Positions 8,771-18,179 of a stretch of DNA of 53,294 nucleotides are shown one piece after another. The number at the start of each line of letters is the position of its first letter. The stretch's first letter is position 1. The position numbers were made by a program, and so were the translations under genes. The notes below the pieces were generated by a model, which did no database searches, was not told where the DNA came from, and worked only from the letters and a program-made list of their open reading frames with translations. Where the stretch lies: contig NZ_SOFG01000026.1 in assembly GCF_004402485.1 (NCBI RefSeq), positions 1 through 53,294 on the forward strand. Reading direction: 5' to 3'. Source of the DNA: Cryobacterium algoricola (GTDB lineage: Bacteria > Actinomycetota > Actinomycetes > Actinomycetales > Microbacteriaceae).

Positions 8771-9352
8771 GTGAGTGAATCCCTGCCCCAGCAGAAGTAC
8801 CAGGTCCGCTTCGACGTCGGCCTCGCCGGGTTCCGGGCCCTCGCCGGGGATGCGGACGTGATCATCCTCGCGGACGCGCTGCCCGCCATCGGCGACCCGG
8901 CACCCGCGACGCCCCTCGACGGGCACCGGGTGATCGTGTCCGACCTCGGCAACCCGGCGCACGTCGCCCAGTGGGTGCTCGCGCGGCAGACCGAGAAGGC
9001 CGACCGGTTCTCCGTGGCCGTGATCGCCGTCGGCGAGCGGCGCCGGGACGGATCCCCGCGCCCGGCCGTCGAGGACTTCCTCCTCGCCGGGGAGGTGATC
9101 GACGAGCTCTCCCGCCTCGGAATCGATCACTGTTCCCCGGAGGCCGCGGCGCCCTCCGCCGGATTCCTCGGGCTCCGTCGCGCCCTGCGGCACCTCGTGA
9201 GCGCGTCCGAGACCGCCGTCGCGCTCGGTGCGGCCGGTCGCGGCGATGACGTCCGGGCCGCCACCGACCTCGCCCGGCCGCGAGTGGCCACGGATGCCGC
9301 CCCGCGCCCGGCCGCAATTGTCCCCGTCCGGGAATTCCGGTTTCCGGCCTGA
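8771..9352 (+). CDS. 2-phosphosulfolactate phosphatase-like (ComB family) protein
   Basis: 193 residues with the ComB landmarks: an early strand VIILADALPA, the VIAVGERRRDGSPRPAVEDFL block, AGEVIDEL, and later a RRALRHLVSASETA helix and a DV(R/x)AA motif. ComB hydrolyses 2-phosphosulfolactate in coenzyme M synthesis in archaea; bacterial relatives probably act on other phosphate esters. No other coenzyme-M-type genes are nearby, so the substrate is unknown. The protein is somewhat short for the family. GTG start 20 bp after the previous stop, likely the same transcript. Confidence 0.7.
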   Translation: MSESLPQQKYQVRFDVGLAGFRALAGDADVIILADALPAIGDPAPATPLDGHRVIVSDLGNPAHVAQWVLARQTEKADRFSVAVIAVGERRRDGSPRPAVEDFLLAGEVIDELSRLGIDHCSPEAAAPSAGFLGLRRALRHLVSASETAVALGAAGRGDDVRAATDLARPRVATDAAPRPAAIVPVREFRFPA

Positions 9353-9410
9353 CGTTGGGGTGAGGTAAGGCCAGTACCACCCCGACTCACCGACCGAACA
9401 GGAGCACCCC

Positions 9411-9713
9411 ATGAAGGCAGTATTCAACGGCGCGACGATCGCCGAAGCCCCGCAGTCCGAGCTCGTCAAGATCGAGGGCAACTGGTACTTCCCGCCGGCA
9501 AGCGTCAAGCCCGGGTTCCTCGTGGAGAGCGCGACCCCGTACACCTGCCCGTGGAAGGGCGAATGCCAGTACTACAGCCTCAAGGATGGCGACACCCTCC
9601 TTCAGGACCGCGCCTGGAGCTACCCGACTCCGTACCCCGCGTCGTTCGACCGGGTCGGCCAGGACTACAGCGGCTACGTCGCCTTCTGGAAGGAAATCTC
9701 CGTCACCGAGTAG
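9411..9713 (+). CDS. DUF427 domain protein
   Basis: 100-residue protein consisting of one DUF427 domain: KAVFNGATIAEA, the WYFPPASV block and the TPYTCPWKGECQYYSL core with paired Cys, ending with SGYVAFWK. Small beta-barrel family of unknown biochemical role. ACAGGAGCACCCC before the ATG is a good ribosome-binding site. Convergent with the transporter gene, one base apart. Confidence 0.9.
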   Translation: MKAVFNGATIAEAPQSELVKIEGNWYFPPASVKPGFLVESATPYTCPWKGECQYYSLKDGDTLLQDRAWSYPTPYPASFDRVGQDYSGYVAFWKEISVTE

Positions 9714-9714
9714 G

Positions 9715-10827
9715 TCACACGCGCGCCCGCGGTGCGTCGGTCGAGCGGCCGTGTGCCCGCACGAGGTACCCGACCGAGCGCACTGCGATGCTGCCGACCA
9801 CGAGGGTCACGGTGGCGAGGATGCCGGTTCCGGCAACCGCGGACACCCAGGCCCCCGACGCCCACAGGCTCACGAACGCACCGGTCCCGGCACCCGGCGC
9901 GGCGGCACCGCCGATCCAGTGCAGGGCGTAGGTCCCGCTCGCCGCAGCCGTGAACGTGAACGCCCAGAAGCCGAGGTCGAACCCGAGCCGCCAGTAGGCG
10001 GCGAGCATCATCACCTGCACGAGGATCAGCAGCACGAACGTCCCGAGAAGGACGGTCTCGAGCGTGTCGAGCCGGCCGCCGTTGGAGGCGAACCAGGCGT
10101 TCCCCGCGACCGCGGGCGGGGCGGAGAAGATCGCGAACGTCGGCAACAGGCGGGCAGGAAGGGCGGGACGGAATGCCATCCTGCCGAGGATGAGCGCACC
10201 CAACAGCATCCAGAACAGCAGCCCGACGCCGATGCACGCGACGCTCAAGGTCGTCCAGCCGAACGTTCCCGCCGACTGGCCCGCGATGAAGGCGGCGGCG
10301 ACGGTCGGAAGAAAATACCCGGCATGGAGCGTGTCGATGTCGCGCATCCGGAGAGCCAGTTGTGCGACCGACCACGCCCCGAACACGAGCGCCGCGACCA
10401 TGAATGCGACGACGACACCCTGCACCAGCCAGACCAGGAGCCCGGCGGGCGATCCCGGCAGCGCCCCGGCAAACGGATGCCCGGCACCGGAACCCGCGGA
10501 CAGGGACACGGCGACATGGGTGCCCAGCAGCATCCCGGTCGTGGGCGCGAGCGCGGCGAACGGTGCCTGGACCGGGTCCACGAGGTCACCCCGGATCGTC
10601 CCCCCGGCGTTCCGGCTGCGCATGAGGTAATTGGCGAAGACCAGAACCCAGGCGACGAGCGCGAACAGCCACAGCGCCTCACCGATCCCAGCGGGCGTGC
10701 CGAGCACTCCCGCTGCCATCGTCCAGGTGCCGGCAAGGCCGGACAATCCGAAGGGGATACCGAAGCTCGTGAGCGGGGCCCGACCGGTCCGCAGGACTCT
10801 GCGGAACGCACGAGGGGATGCCGGCAT
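9715..10827 (-). CDS. TDT/SLAC1-type membrane transporter
   Basis: Integral membrane protein of 370 residues with about ten hydrophobic segments, matching the tellurite-resistance/dicarboxylate transporter (TehA/SLAC1/Mae1) family: IPFGLSGLAGTW near the N terminus, FALVAWVLVFANYL, and FWAFTFTAAASGTYALHW towards the end, where these proteins carry the pore-lining helices. Substrate (organic acid, sulfite or anion) cannot be assigned. It lies alone on the minus strand; the divergent NERD gene begins 169 bp away. Confidence 0.85.
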   Translation of the reverse strand: MPASPRAFRRVLRTGRAPLTSFGIPFGLSGLAGTWTMAAGVLGTPAGIGEALWLFALVAWVLVFANYLMRSRNAGGTIRGDLVDPVQAPFAALAPTTGMLLGTHVAVSLSAGSGAGHPFAGALPGSPAGLLVWLVQGVVVAFMVAALVFGAWSVAQLALRMRDIDTLHAGYFLPTVAAAFIAGQSAGTFGWTTLSVACIGVGLLFWMLLGALILGRMAFRPALPARLLPTFAIFSAPPAVAGNAWFASNGGRLDTLETVLLGTFVLLILVQVMMLAAYWRLGFDLGFWAFTFTAAASGTYALHWIGGAAAPGAGTGAFVSLWASGAWVSAVAGTGILATVTLVVGSIAVRSVGYLVRAHGRSTDAPRARV

Positions 10828-10996
10828 GCGCGTTCCCCTCGGGCCGCTGTTGAACGGACAGGTGTCCTCTCAATAGGGTACCGGAGGCTGGACTACCCGC
10901 ATATTCCCGCTGAGTAAGGACACGCCCTTGTTCGGGGGGACAATTGGGTGACAGGATTTACGATCGCGCGTAGCAAAAGTAACGGAACCGACACAC

Positions 10997-11806
10997 ATGG
11001 TGAAGCTCAGCGGCGGCGGCATGTACAGGAGGCGCACGGCAGAATCCGTGATCGACAAGCTCCTCCGCCAGCACGCCGGAACGCCGGCGCGCTCCCCGTG
11101 GCATCGGTTCCGCGGACGCTCCCCGCTCGGCAAGCGCTGCGAGGGCTGGTACCTGGCCGCGCTCGGCGAGATCGCGGTCGGGAAGGCCCTCGAGGCGCTC
11201 AGCTCCGACTGGACGGTCTTCCACGCGCTCCCGATCGGGCTCGAGGGCTGGGACATCGACCACCTGATCGTCGGCCCCGGCGGCGTCATCACGATCAACG
11301 CGAAACAGCATCGCGCGGCCCGCATCCTCGTCGACAAGGCCCTCCTCACCGTCAACGGGCGCACCGTGCCCTACCTCCGCCACGCCGAGTTCGAGGCGAA
11401 CCACGTCACCGATCTGATGAGCGACCGCCACGCCCAGACCGCACCGGTGCGGCCGACCGTGGTCTTCGTCGGCGCCCGCGAGGTCAATGTCAGGGCCCGC
11501 CCGCCGTTCGTTACGGTGCTCGGCGTCGACGAGCTCGTCGGCTGGCTCCAGGCGCTCCCCGTCGTCCTCACCCAGAACGAGTGCGGTCGGTTCACCGACC
11601 TGTTCGACAACCCGGCGATGTGGGCGAACGTGCCCGTCGAGACCGGAGATGACCTGATCGAACGCTTCCAGGCCCTCGACGCGGAGGTCCGTTCGGCGAC
11701 GCGCCAGCGCCACGTCTACCTCCCGATCGCGATCTTCCTCGGCGGCGGCGCCGGCTTCTTCGGCATCATCGGTCTCGTGTCCGAGGCCATGGGCCTCTCC
11801 GGCTGA
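10997..11806 (+). CDS. NERD-domain membrane protein
   Basis: 269 residues. A nuclease-related domain (about 50-150) is recognised by GEIAVGKALEAL, WTVFHALPIG, the DIDHLIVGPGGVITINAKQH core with the acidic and lysine residues of the restriction-endonuclease-like fold, and a later VVFVGA strand. A single C-terminal hydrophobic segment (about 243-262) would anchor it in the membrane with the domain in the cytoplasm. The upstream gap contains an imperfect GGACA-GG-TGTCC dyad. Family function is thought to be DNA processing; the actual role here is unknown. Confidence 0.85.
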   Translation: MVKLSGGGMYRRRTAESVIDKLLRQHAGTPARSPWHRFRGRSPLGKRCEGWYLAALGEIAVGKALEALSSDWTVFHALPIGLEGWDIDHLIVGPGGVITINAKQHRAARILVDKALLTVNGRTVPYLRHAEFEANHVTDLMSDRHAQTAPVRPTVVFVGAREVNVRARPPFVTVLGVDELVGWLQALPVVLTQNECGRFTDLFDNPAMWANVPVETGDDLIERFQALDAEVRSATRQRHVYLPIAIFLGGGAGFFGIIGLVSEAMGLSG

Positions 11807-11890
11807 CTTTCCGGCGGAGGTCCCGGCTGAGATCCCGGCGTGCGCGCCGGCCGGCGGATGCCGCGGGCCGCGCCGCCCTGCCGCCCCCGG

Positions 11891-13486
11891 CTACCCGATG
11901 CTGTCGGTGTCTGCCGGGATCGCCGGCAGGCCGAGCAGCACCCGCAGCTGGGCGTCGGTGAGCGCAGCCCAGGGTGAGGCGTCCGGATTCTCGGCCGCGG
12001 CATCCGGGCTGTCTCCCTGCGTCCACCATTTCGCCTCGAAGGCACCGGTCTCGAAGAGCACCCGCTGGCCCTTGGTGTAGATCGTGGTGCCGGACCATTC
12101 GGGGAAGCTGCCCGCGGGGAGGGTTAGCGTCGGCACCGGTGTCTCGCCGGCGAGCACCGGCCCGATCAGCCGCCACGGCGTCTCGGACGCCTGCAGCACC
12201 GGGTTGTCCGGCAGGTCGCCCTGGGTCCAGTACTTCGCCGAGTACACGTTGTGGTGCCACACGACCCGGGTGCCCTTCGGGTACGCGATCGTGACCGACC
12301 AGATCCGGTACGGGCTCGTCGCGGGATCGTCCGTGGCCGCCGCAGTGTCCGTCGCCACGGCGGTGGGCTGCGCGGTCGAGCTGTCGCCGGCGCTCGCGGC
12401 CGGGCTTCCGGTGAACGACGCACCGAGCACATCCGCGAACAACACGGAACCCTGCTCGATGCCGCTGCACGAGTCGGAGACCTGCTTCACGTCCGGGTAG
12501 TTCGCCCCGCAGCTCGCGTCACGGTTGAGTGACCACATCGACATGCGGCCGACACCGTTCGCGAGCGCGAAGTCGTTGAGCGCAACACCGTCGGCGAGGG
12601 TGAAGATCTCGCCGGGCACGTCGTTCTGCCCGATCATCGCGGTCGCACCGAGCTTGTTCCAGAGCGCCTTCGACCCGAGGGGCTGGCCCATCCGGCGGTA
12701 GAGCGTGGACAGTTGGCCGTGGGCGGACTGCAGGGCATTCGTCGCGGCATCCGCCATCGACTGCCCGGCGGCGCGCGACGCGCCGAAGTCCATGGTCATC
12801 AGGTTCACCCCGCTGAGGTTGACGCCCTCCGTCAGCAGCTGGGTGACCGCGTTCGTGCCGTCCTCGGTGAGGCCGGTCGGGGTCGTCGGCAGGGTGAGCC
12901 AGATCGCGAGCGGGGCGGCGGATGCCGCGGCGGCCTTCTGCAGGGCGGCGAGCGCCACGCCGCGGCGCGCCCCGGCGTCCACGTCCGTGAGGTTCGCGCC
13001 CTCGAGGTCCAAGTCGATGGTGCTCGGCTTGTAGCGCTCGATCACCGAGGCATAGGCGGCCTGGAGTTTCTCAGGGTCGGTGCAGGCGACGGCGAGCTCC
13101 TGGTTGATCGCGCCGCCGAACGACACGATCACCTCGCCGCCCTGCTGGGTGCGGCGCGCCACGCGCCGGTCGAGGTCGAGGTCGCTCTCCGCTGCCGCCA
13201 TCGTGTAGAAGGTGCCCCAGGTCGGCGTGCAGGCGTCGGTCGGGTCGGCCACGATGAAGGACAGCACGACGTTGTCGCCGGCGGCGGAGACGGGGTTCTC
13301 GAAGGCCAGGCTCGGGGTGGCGGTCACGTCGACGTACCCCGCCATCCACGGCTTCGCGCTCACGGATGCGGCGTCGGCGATCTGGTTCCAGCCCTGGAAG
13401 CCGGCGAAAACCAGGCAGGCGGCGACTGCGAAGACACCGATCAGCCGGATGATCGACAGACGTCGACCGGGAAAACGTGTGGACAT
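11891..13486 (-). CDS. exported GH18-like protein with two ChtBD3/CBM5-type modules
   Basis: 531 residues from the ATG at 13486 (GAGGAG just upstream), starting with an Arg-rich end and one hydrophobic segment at about residues 11-31. The body resembles a chitinase-class GH18 barrel: WMAGYVDVTATPS, VIVSFGG, then STIDLDLEG, where the catalytic Glu is residue 162 but the first Asp of the usual DxxDxDxE motif is replaced by Ser, and LMTMDFG. After a Thr/Ala-rich linker come two Trp-rich modules of about 50 residues (YPKGTRVVWHHNVY and YTKGQRVLFETGAF blocks, each with K(Y/W)WTQGD), like chitin/cellulose-binding modules. Likely a surface polysaccharide-binding or -cleaving protein. It is divergent from the glycosyltransferase gene. 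Confidence 0.8.
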   Translation of the reverse strand: MSTRFPGRRLSIIRLIGVFAVAACLVFAGFQGWNQIADAASVSAKPWMAGYVDVTATPSLAFENPVSAAGDNVVLSFIVADPTDACTPTWGTFYTMAAAESDLDLDRRVARRTQQGGEVIVSFGGAINQELAVACTDPEKLQAAYASVIERYKPSTIDLDLEGANLTDVDAGARRGVALAALQKAAAASAAPLAIWLTLPTTPTGLTEDGTNAVTQLLTEGVNLSGVNLMTMDFGASRAAGQSMADAATNALQSAHGQLSTLYRRMGQPLGSKALWNKLGATAMIGQNDVPGEIFTLADGVALNDFALANGVGRMSMWSLNRDASCGANYPDVKQVSDSCSGIEQGSVLFADVLGASFTGSPAASAGDSSTAQPTAVATDTAAATDDPATSPYRIWSVTIAYPKGTRVVWHHNVYSAKYWTQGDLPDNPVLQASETPWRLIGPVLAGETPVPTLTLPAGSFPEWSGTTIYTKGQRVLFETGAFEAKWWTQGDSPDAAAENPDASPWAALTDAQLRVLLGLPAIPADTDSIG

Positions 13487-13647
13487 GCGGCTCCTCGCCC
13501 TCACGTGGATTATTGCAGTGATCGTGTACACAATCCGCCCCTAGACTGTGGGGACCGTGACTCCGAGGTCGATGAACCGGGTGCGCGCGCGGGGACGAAC
13601 CGGAACTTTTTGCGGTTCCTGCTCGTCTCAGGATAGGAAACAGGCAC

Positions 13648-16014
13648 GTGGCGACACCGAAATCAACAGCGCAGCGGGATTCCCGAGCGTCGGAAACGTC
13701 GGCGCCGTCGGTCGCGGCTGCATCCGCTGGGGAAGCGACGGAGACCCAGCGGGCGCGTCGCAGGCAGTGGGGAGCGGAGCGACGCAGCGAACCGCTGTCG
13801 ATCGTGCACCCGCGGCCGACCACCCGCGCGATCCTCTGGGCACGCGTCGCCATCATCGCGACGATCGTCTTCTGGGCCTATTACCTGCTCACGACGATCG
13901 TGCGCCTCTTCGTCGACACCCCGCGCCCCGACTTCACGTTCACCATGGAGGCGATCGGCTACGCGATCGTGGTCACCTTCCTGACCTTCTCCGCCCTGAT
14001 GTATCTCGTCGCCCGCCTCGGTTCGATGTACCGTTACCAGAGCCACGTCCGGGTGCCCCGCGGCGAGCTCGACCGGCACTTCGGCAACTACCGGCACGGG
14101 ATCACCGTGCTGGTGCCCTCATACGCCGAGGAGACGCACGTCGTGCGCGCGACGCTGTGGTCGGCGGCGCTCCAGGAGTTCCCCGAGCTGCGGATCGTCC
14201 TGCTCCTCGACGACGCGCCGTTCCCGACCGACCCGGAGACGCTCCGCGTGCTCGAAGCGACCCGGGCGCTCGCCGGGGAGATCGGCGAACTGCTCGCGGT
14301 GCCCGCCGGACGGTTCCAGCGGAGCGTGGAACGCCGGCTCGACCGGTTCGTGGGCGACCCCGTTGTCACGGCGGCGGATGTCCGCGACCTCGCCTCCGAC
14401 TACGCCGCCGCCGCGGACTGGCTCGAAAAGATGGCCGAGCAGGAGGAGGTCCACGACCACGTGGACGAGTTCTTCGTGGACCAGGTCATCATGGGCCTGG
14501 CCAGGGAACTGCGGCTGAGCCTGCTCGCGCTCGAGGCCGCGGCCGAGGGCGCCGACTTCCCCGACGCGGACCAGATCGTGACGCTGTCGTTGCGCCTGGC
14601 CCAGATCTTCACCGTGCGGCTCGACTACTTCGAACGCAAGAAGTACGCCTCCCTCTCGCACGAGGCGAACAAGGCCATGAACCTCAACTCCTACATCGGC
14701 CTGATGGGCACGTCGTGGGTGACCGGCCACACCGCGGAAGGCACCGTGCTGCGCGCCGCCGTCGGTGACACCGTCGGCGACTTCACCGTTCCGGACACCG
14801 AGTACCTGCTCACCCTCGACGCGGACTCGCTGCTGCTGCGGGACTACTGCGTGCGGCTCGTCTACCTGCTCGAGGAGCCTGAGAACGCGCGGGTGGCCGT
14901 CACGCAGACGCCGTACTCCTCGTTCCACGGCGCTCCGACCCGCATCGAACGGGTGGCCGGCGCGTCGACCGACCTGCAGCACATGCTGCACCAGGGCATG
15001 ACGTACTACAACGCGACTTTCTGGGTCGGCGCGAACGCCGTCATCCGCAAGAAGGCCATCGAGGACATCGTCGAGGTCGAGGAGGTCGGCGGGTTCGAGA
15101 TCCGCACCTACATCCAGGACCGCACCGTGATCGAGGACACCGAGTCGAGCATCGACCTCGGCAGCCACGGCTGGACCCTCGTCAACTACCCCGAACGCCT
15201 GAGCTACAGCGCTACCCCGCCCGACTTCGGCTCGCTCATCGTGCAGCGCCGGCGGTGGGCCAACGGCGGCCTGCTCATCCTGCCGAAATTCTGGGACCAG
15301 CTCCGGGAGCGCCGCTTCCGCCGCGAGCGGGTGCGCTGGAGCGAGGTCTTCCTCCGCACCAACTACATGGCCTCGATCGCCTGGTCGAGTTTCGGGCTCG
15401 TGTTCCTGCTCGCCTTTCCCTACGACAGCCGGCTGCTCAGCCCCTTCGTCTTCCTCGCCGCCCTGCCGTACTTCCTGGCGATGGGCAGCGACCTGCGCGA
15501 GGCCGGTCACCGCTTCAGCGACGTCTTCCGGATCTACGGCTTCAACCTCGTGCTGCTCCCGGTCAACCTCGCCGGAGTGCTCAAGTCCTTCCAGCAGATG
15601 CTGTCCGGTGAGAAGATCCCGTTCGTGCGCACCCCGAAGGTGCTCAACCGTACGGCGGCGCCGGCGCTCTACGTGATCGTCCCCTACCTGATCGTGGCGT
15701 TCTCCCTGCTGACGCTGTACCGGGACATCAACCACCAGAACGTCGGCAACGCCGTCTTCGCCGCGTTCAACGCCGTGGCGACCGGCGCGGCGATCCTGAT
15801 GTACATCGGCCTGTGGAACTCCGTCGTCGACGTGTGGCTGGGCCTGCTCAACTTCCTCTACGTCGACGTGAAGAAGCCGAAACGGCCGGCAGCGTCCCTG
15901 ATCGACCCGAGCGCTCCGGTCGACTGGCAGGGCATCCTCTATCACGGCGACCGGCGGCTCAACCGGGACAGCCGCACCTCCCGGGACCGACGCCACCGGA
16001 TCGGCGTGCGCTAG
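13648..16014 (+). CDS. membrane family-2 glycosyltransferase (cellulose/chitin synthase-like)
   Basis: Processive-type GT2 of 788 residues; GTG start behind AGGAAACAGG. Two N-terminal membrane segments (about 68-90 and 97-120) precede the catalytic region: LLLDDAPFP near 186, KAMNLNSYIG near 345, LDADSLLLRDY near 390, an ED pair near 496 and the QRRRWANGG (QxxRW) signature near 532. Several C-terminal membrane helices follow. A helical insert of roughly 130 residues lies between the first Asp and the KAMNLN block, larger than I expect for the family. It probably polymerises and exports a beta-linked glycan; the opposite GH18-like gene suggests a shared surface polysaccharide (inference). Confidence 0.85.
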   Translation: MATPKSTAQRDSRASETSAPSVAAASAGEATETQRARRRQWGAERRSEPLSIVHPRPTTRAILWARVAIIATIVFWAYYLLTTIVRLFVDTPRPDFTFTMEAIGYAIVVTFLTFSALMYLVARLGSMYRYQSHVRVPRGELDRHFGNYRHGITVLVPSYAEETHVVRATLWSAALQEFPELRIVLLLDDAPFPTDPETLRVLEATRALAGEIGELLAVPAGRFQRSVERRLDRFVGDPVVTAADVRDLASDYAAAADWLEKMAEQEEVHDHVDEFFVDQVIMGLARELRLSLLALEAAAEGADFPDADQIVTLSLRLAQIFTVRLDYFERKKYASLSHEANKAMNLNSYIGLMGTSWVTGHTAEGTVLRAAVGDTVGDFTVPDTEYLLTLDADSLLLRDYCVRLVYLLEEPENARVAVTQTPYSSFHGAPTRIERVAGASTDLQHMLHQGMTYYNATFWVGANAVIRKKAIEDIVEVEEVGGFEIRTYIQDRTVIEDTESSIDLGSHGWTLVNYPERLSYSATPPDFGSLIVQRRRWANGGLLILPKFWDQLRERRFRRERVRWSEVFLRTNYMASIAWSSFGLVFLLAFPYDSRLLSPFVFLAALPYFLAMGSDLREAGHRFSDVFRIYGFNLVLLPVNLAGVLKSFQQMLSGEKIPFVRTPKVLNRTAAPALYVIVPYLIVAFSLLTLYRDINHQNVGNAVFAAFNAVATGAAILMYIGLWNSVVDVWLGLLNFLYVDVKKPKRPAASLIDPSAPVDWQGILYHGDRRLNRDSRTSRDRRHRIGVR

Positions 16015-16022
16015 GCATCCGT

Positions 16023-16045
16023 TCCCCGCCGCTCTGGTGCGGGGA
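16023..16045. terminator. small hairpin between convergent genes
   Basis: Seven-bp stem TCCCCGC / GCGGGGA with a 9-nt loop just after the glycosyltransferase stop and before the SprT-like stop; possible bidirectional terminator. Confidence 0.4.
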
Positions 16046-16047
16046 CG

Positions 16048-16542
16048 CTAGTCGCCGGCGGATGCCGCGGCGCGGCGTCGTGCGGCGGCCGTGATCTCCC
16101 GGCTCGTCCAGTCGATGAGATGATCGCGGTTGAATCCCCGGCCGCACAGGCCGCAGGCGAGCGCGCGCGTCGGTTTCCGGTAGCGGTAGTGGATGTGCCC
16201 GGACGGGCAGGTGCCCACCCACGGGGCGAGCTCGTTGGCGATCTCGCCGTCGTGCGTGCGCTTGCCGTCGTAGCCGAGGTCGCGGGCGATCGCCTTCCAC
16301 TTCGGGCCGTGGCCGGCGCGCGGGCCGGCGAGCGCGTGCCCGACCTCGTGCAGCAGGATCTGGTGCACCTCATCGTCCTCGTAGCGGGAGGCGAGGTAGC
16401 GCGAGACCGTGATGCGTTTGGCCGTGAAGTTGCAGAGCCCGGCGCGCTTCTTGGCATTGTCGAACGCGAAGGTCCAGCCGGCATCGAGGTGCAGGTCGAT
16501 GAGCGCCTCGGCCCATCGTCGCACGCGAGTGAGGTCGGCCAT
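16048..16542 (-). CDS. SprT-like zinc metalloprotease-domain protein
   Basis: 164 residues. The HEVGH zinc-binding motif is at 65-69 in LLHEVGHALAGP, preceded by the family's LCNFTAKRITVSRYLA region and followed by a zinc-ribbon-like segment with GTCPSGHIHYRYRK and CGLCGRGF. SprT-like proteins include DNA-protein crosslink proteases, but bacterial members are poorly studied. The ATG overlaps the stop of the sugar dehydrogenase by one base (TGATG), so the two are coupled although their functions look unrelated. A longer frame upstream lies inside the dehydrogenase and is rejected. Confidence 0.9.
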   Translation of the reverse strand: MADLTRVRRWAEALIDLHLDAGWTFAFDNAKKRAGLCNFTAKRITVSRYLASRYEDDEVHQILLHEVGHALAGPRAGHGPKWKAIARDLGYDGKRTHDGEIANELAPWVGTCPSGHIHYRYRKPTRALACGLCGRGFNRDHLIDWTSREITAAARRRAAASAGD

Positions 16543-17960
16543 CAGCGCGTCACCGCGACCTCGGCCGGCAGAGTCGCGCCCGGCGCCGGTCGAATGCCGG
16601 GCGCCGGCTGAATGCCCGGCGTCAGCTGAATGCCCAGGGCCAGGGGCCTGGTCTGCTCCACGCGAACCGAGTAGAGCCTGTCGTCGCCTGCGGCTCGGGT
16701 ACCGCGGCCATCCGTGTTGTTCGTCACAAACCACAGTGTCCCATCCGGGCCCGACACCACGTCGCGCAGCCGGCCGAAGGTGTTGACAAACCACGCGGTC
16801 GCCATGCCTGTTGAGGAGTCGACCCGCCAGAGTCGCTCGCCGCGCAGGGCCGCGAGGAAGACGGTGTCCCCGACGATCGCGAGGCCGCTCGGACTGGCCT
16901 CCGACGTGGGCCACTGCACGACGGGGTCGGTGTACCGCGAGTCGTGCTCGACGCCCTCGGCGTCCGGCCAGCCGTAGTCCGCGCCCGGCGTGATCAGGTT
17001 GAGCTCGTCCCAGGTCGACTGCCCGAACTCGCTCGCCCACAGCCGGCCTCGAGAATCCCAGGCGATGCCCTGCGGATTCCGGTGCCCATAGGAATAGACG
17101 AGTGTCCCGAACGGATTGTCCGGCGGCACAGTACCCGTCGGCGTCATCCGCAGGATCTTCCCGCCGAGCGACCCGAGATCCTGCGCGCTCGCGGTGTTCC
17201 CGGCGTCGCCGGTCGTCGCGTAGAGCATGCCGTCAGGCCCGAAGCGGATGCGGCCGCCATCGTGATTGCCTGCCTGCGGGATTCCCGAGAGCACCGGTTC
17301 GGTACTTCCGAGCGTGAGGCTTCCCACGGTGCCGGTGAGGTTCATCCGCACGATCTGGTTCGAGCTGGCGCCGGTGAAATACGCGTACACCCAGCCCCCG
17401 GGGCCAGGGCCCGTCTCGCGTGCGGTCCCGGCGCTCGCCGCGGCGGGGTCGGCGGGGTCGGCGAGGTAGGCGAGGCCGAGCAGACCGGCCTCGCCCCGCG
17501 CGACGACCCCGGGAACCGTTCCGGCGTCGCGGAGCCCGCCGGGCACCAGCTCGCGCACGCGCGCGGTGCCCCTCTCACTGATCAGGGTGCCGCCGCCGGG
17601 CAGCCGAAGAATCGACCACGGCGCCTCGAGGCCGGAGGCGAGGACGACGGGTTCCCCGACCGGCTGGACGGGTCCGGTGACCACGCCGGGGCCCGGTCCA
17701 GTCTCCGGGTCGCCCGGTTGGGTCCCCGGGTCAGGACTCGGCACACCGATCGCGCCCGGGGACGAGGGCGTGCCGGTTGCCGGATCGGTCAAGGTGGGCG
17801 CCGTCGATGCTCTCGTGCCGCCGGGAGCACCCGGCAGCCCGGACGTGCATGCCGCGAGCGCAAGGGTGACTGCCGAGAGCAGCATCAGCCGTCCGAATCC
17901 CCGGCTAGCGCGGCGCGCCGCACTGCGCCGCTGTACCCGCGCCGGCCTGCACTCGTCCAC
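16542..17960 (-). CDS. PQQ-dependent glucose/sorbosone dehydrogenase-type lipoprotein
   Basis: 472 residues from the GTG at 17960, chosen because GGGAGGA sits 5-7 nt upstream and a lipoprotein signal follows at once (LTLALAAC lipobox). A Pro/Thr/Gly-rich linker leads into a soluble beta-propeller: LEAPWSILRLPGGGTLISER, GEAGLLGLA, YATTGDAGN, the YGHRNPQGIAWD block and the LWASEFGQSTWDELNL / ADYGWP signature. Relatives oxidise aldose sugars with PQQ outside the membrane; cofactor synthesis genes are not in the window. First gene of the pair with the SprT-like gene. Confidence 0.9.
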   Translation of the reverse strand: MDECRPARVQRRSAARRASRGFGRLMLLSAVTLALAACTSGLPGAPGGTRASTAPTLTDPATGTPSSPGAIGVPSPDPGTQPGDPETGPGPGVVTGPVQPVGEPVVLASGLEAPWSILRLPGGGTLISERGTARVRELVPGGLRDAGTVPGVVARGEAGLLGLAYLADPADPAAASAGTARETGPGPGGWVYAYFTGASSNQIVRMNLTGTVGSLTLGSTEPVLSGIPQAGNHDGGRIRFGPDGMLYATTGDAGNTASAQDLGSLGGKILRMTPTGTVPPDNPFGTLVYSYGHRNPQGIAWDSRGRLWASEFGQSTWDELNLITPGADYGWPDAEGVEHDSRYTDPVVQWPTSEASPSGLAIVGDTVFLAALRGERLWRVDSSTGMATAWFVNTFGRLRDVVSGPDGTLWFVTNNTDGRGTRAAGDDRLYSVRVEQTRPLALGIQLTPGIQPAPGIRPAPGATLPAEVAVTR

Positions 17961-18179
17961 TTCGTCCTCCCGACTCCTCCTGCACCCGCCCCTGGGCACG
18001 GGACCTGGGTCCTGCCGTTCCGGGCACCCGGTGAGGTCTGCGGGACCAGCCGCGCCCGTTCCTCCAGAATGCCCCCGCCCACCGACATTGACCACCGGGT
18101 TGCCGCAGCGCCCTCCGTGTGTTCCGCGCCCGCCGTCGCGCCCGTTTGCGCAGCCCGCGGCCGCAACGGCGGGCGCGGC

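Noticed and set aside
13548..14768. Open frame starting near a TAGACT -10-like box ahead of the glycosyltransferase
   Set aside because: It is an Arg-rich shadow frame of the glycosyltransferase gene; the TAGACT (13542-13547) more likely belongs to the transcript of the real gene at 13648.
16543..17040. N-terminal extension of the SprT-like protein
   Set aside because: It lies in another frame of the sugar dehydrogenase gene; the ATG at 16542 with TGATG coupling explains the gene better.
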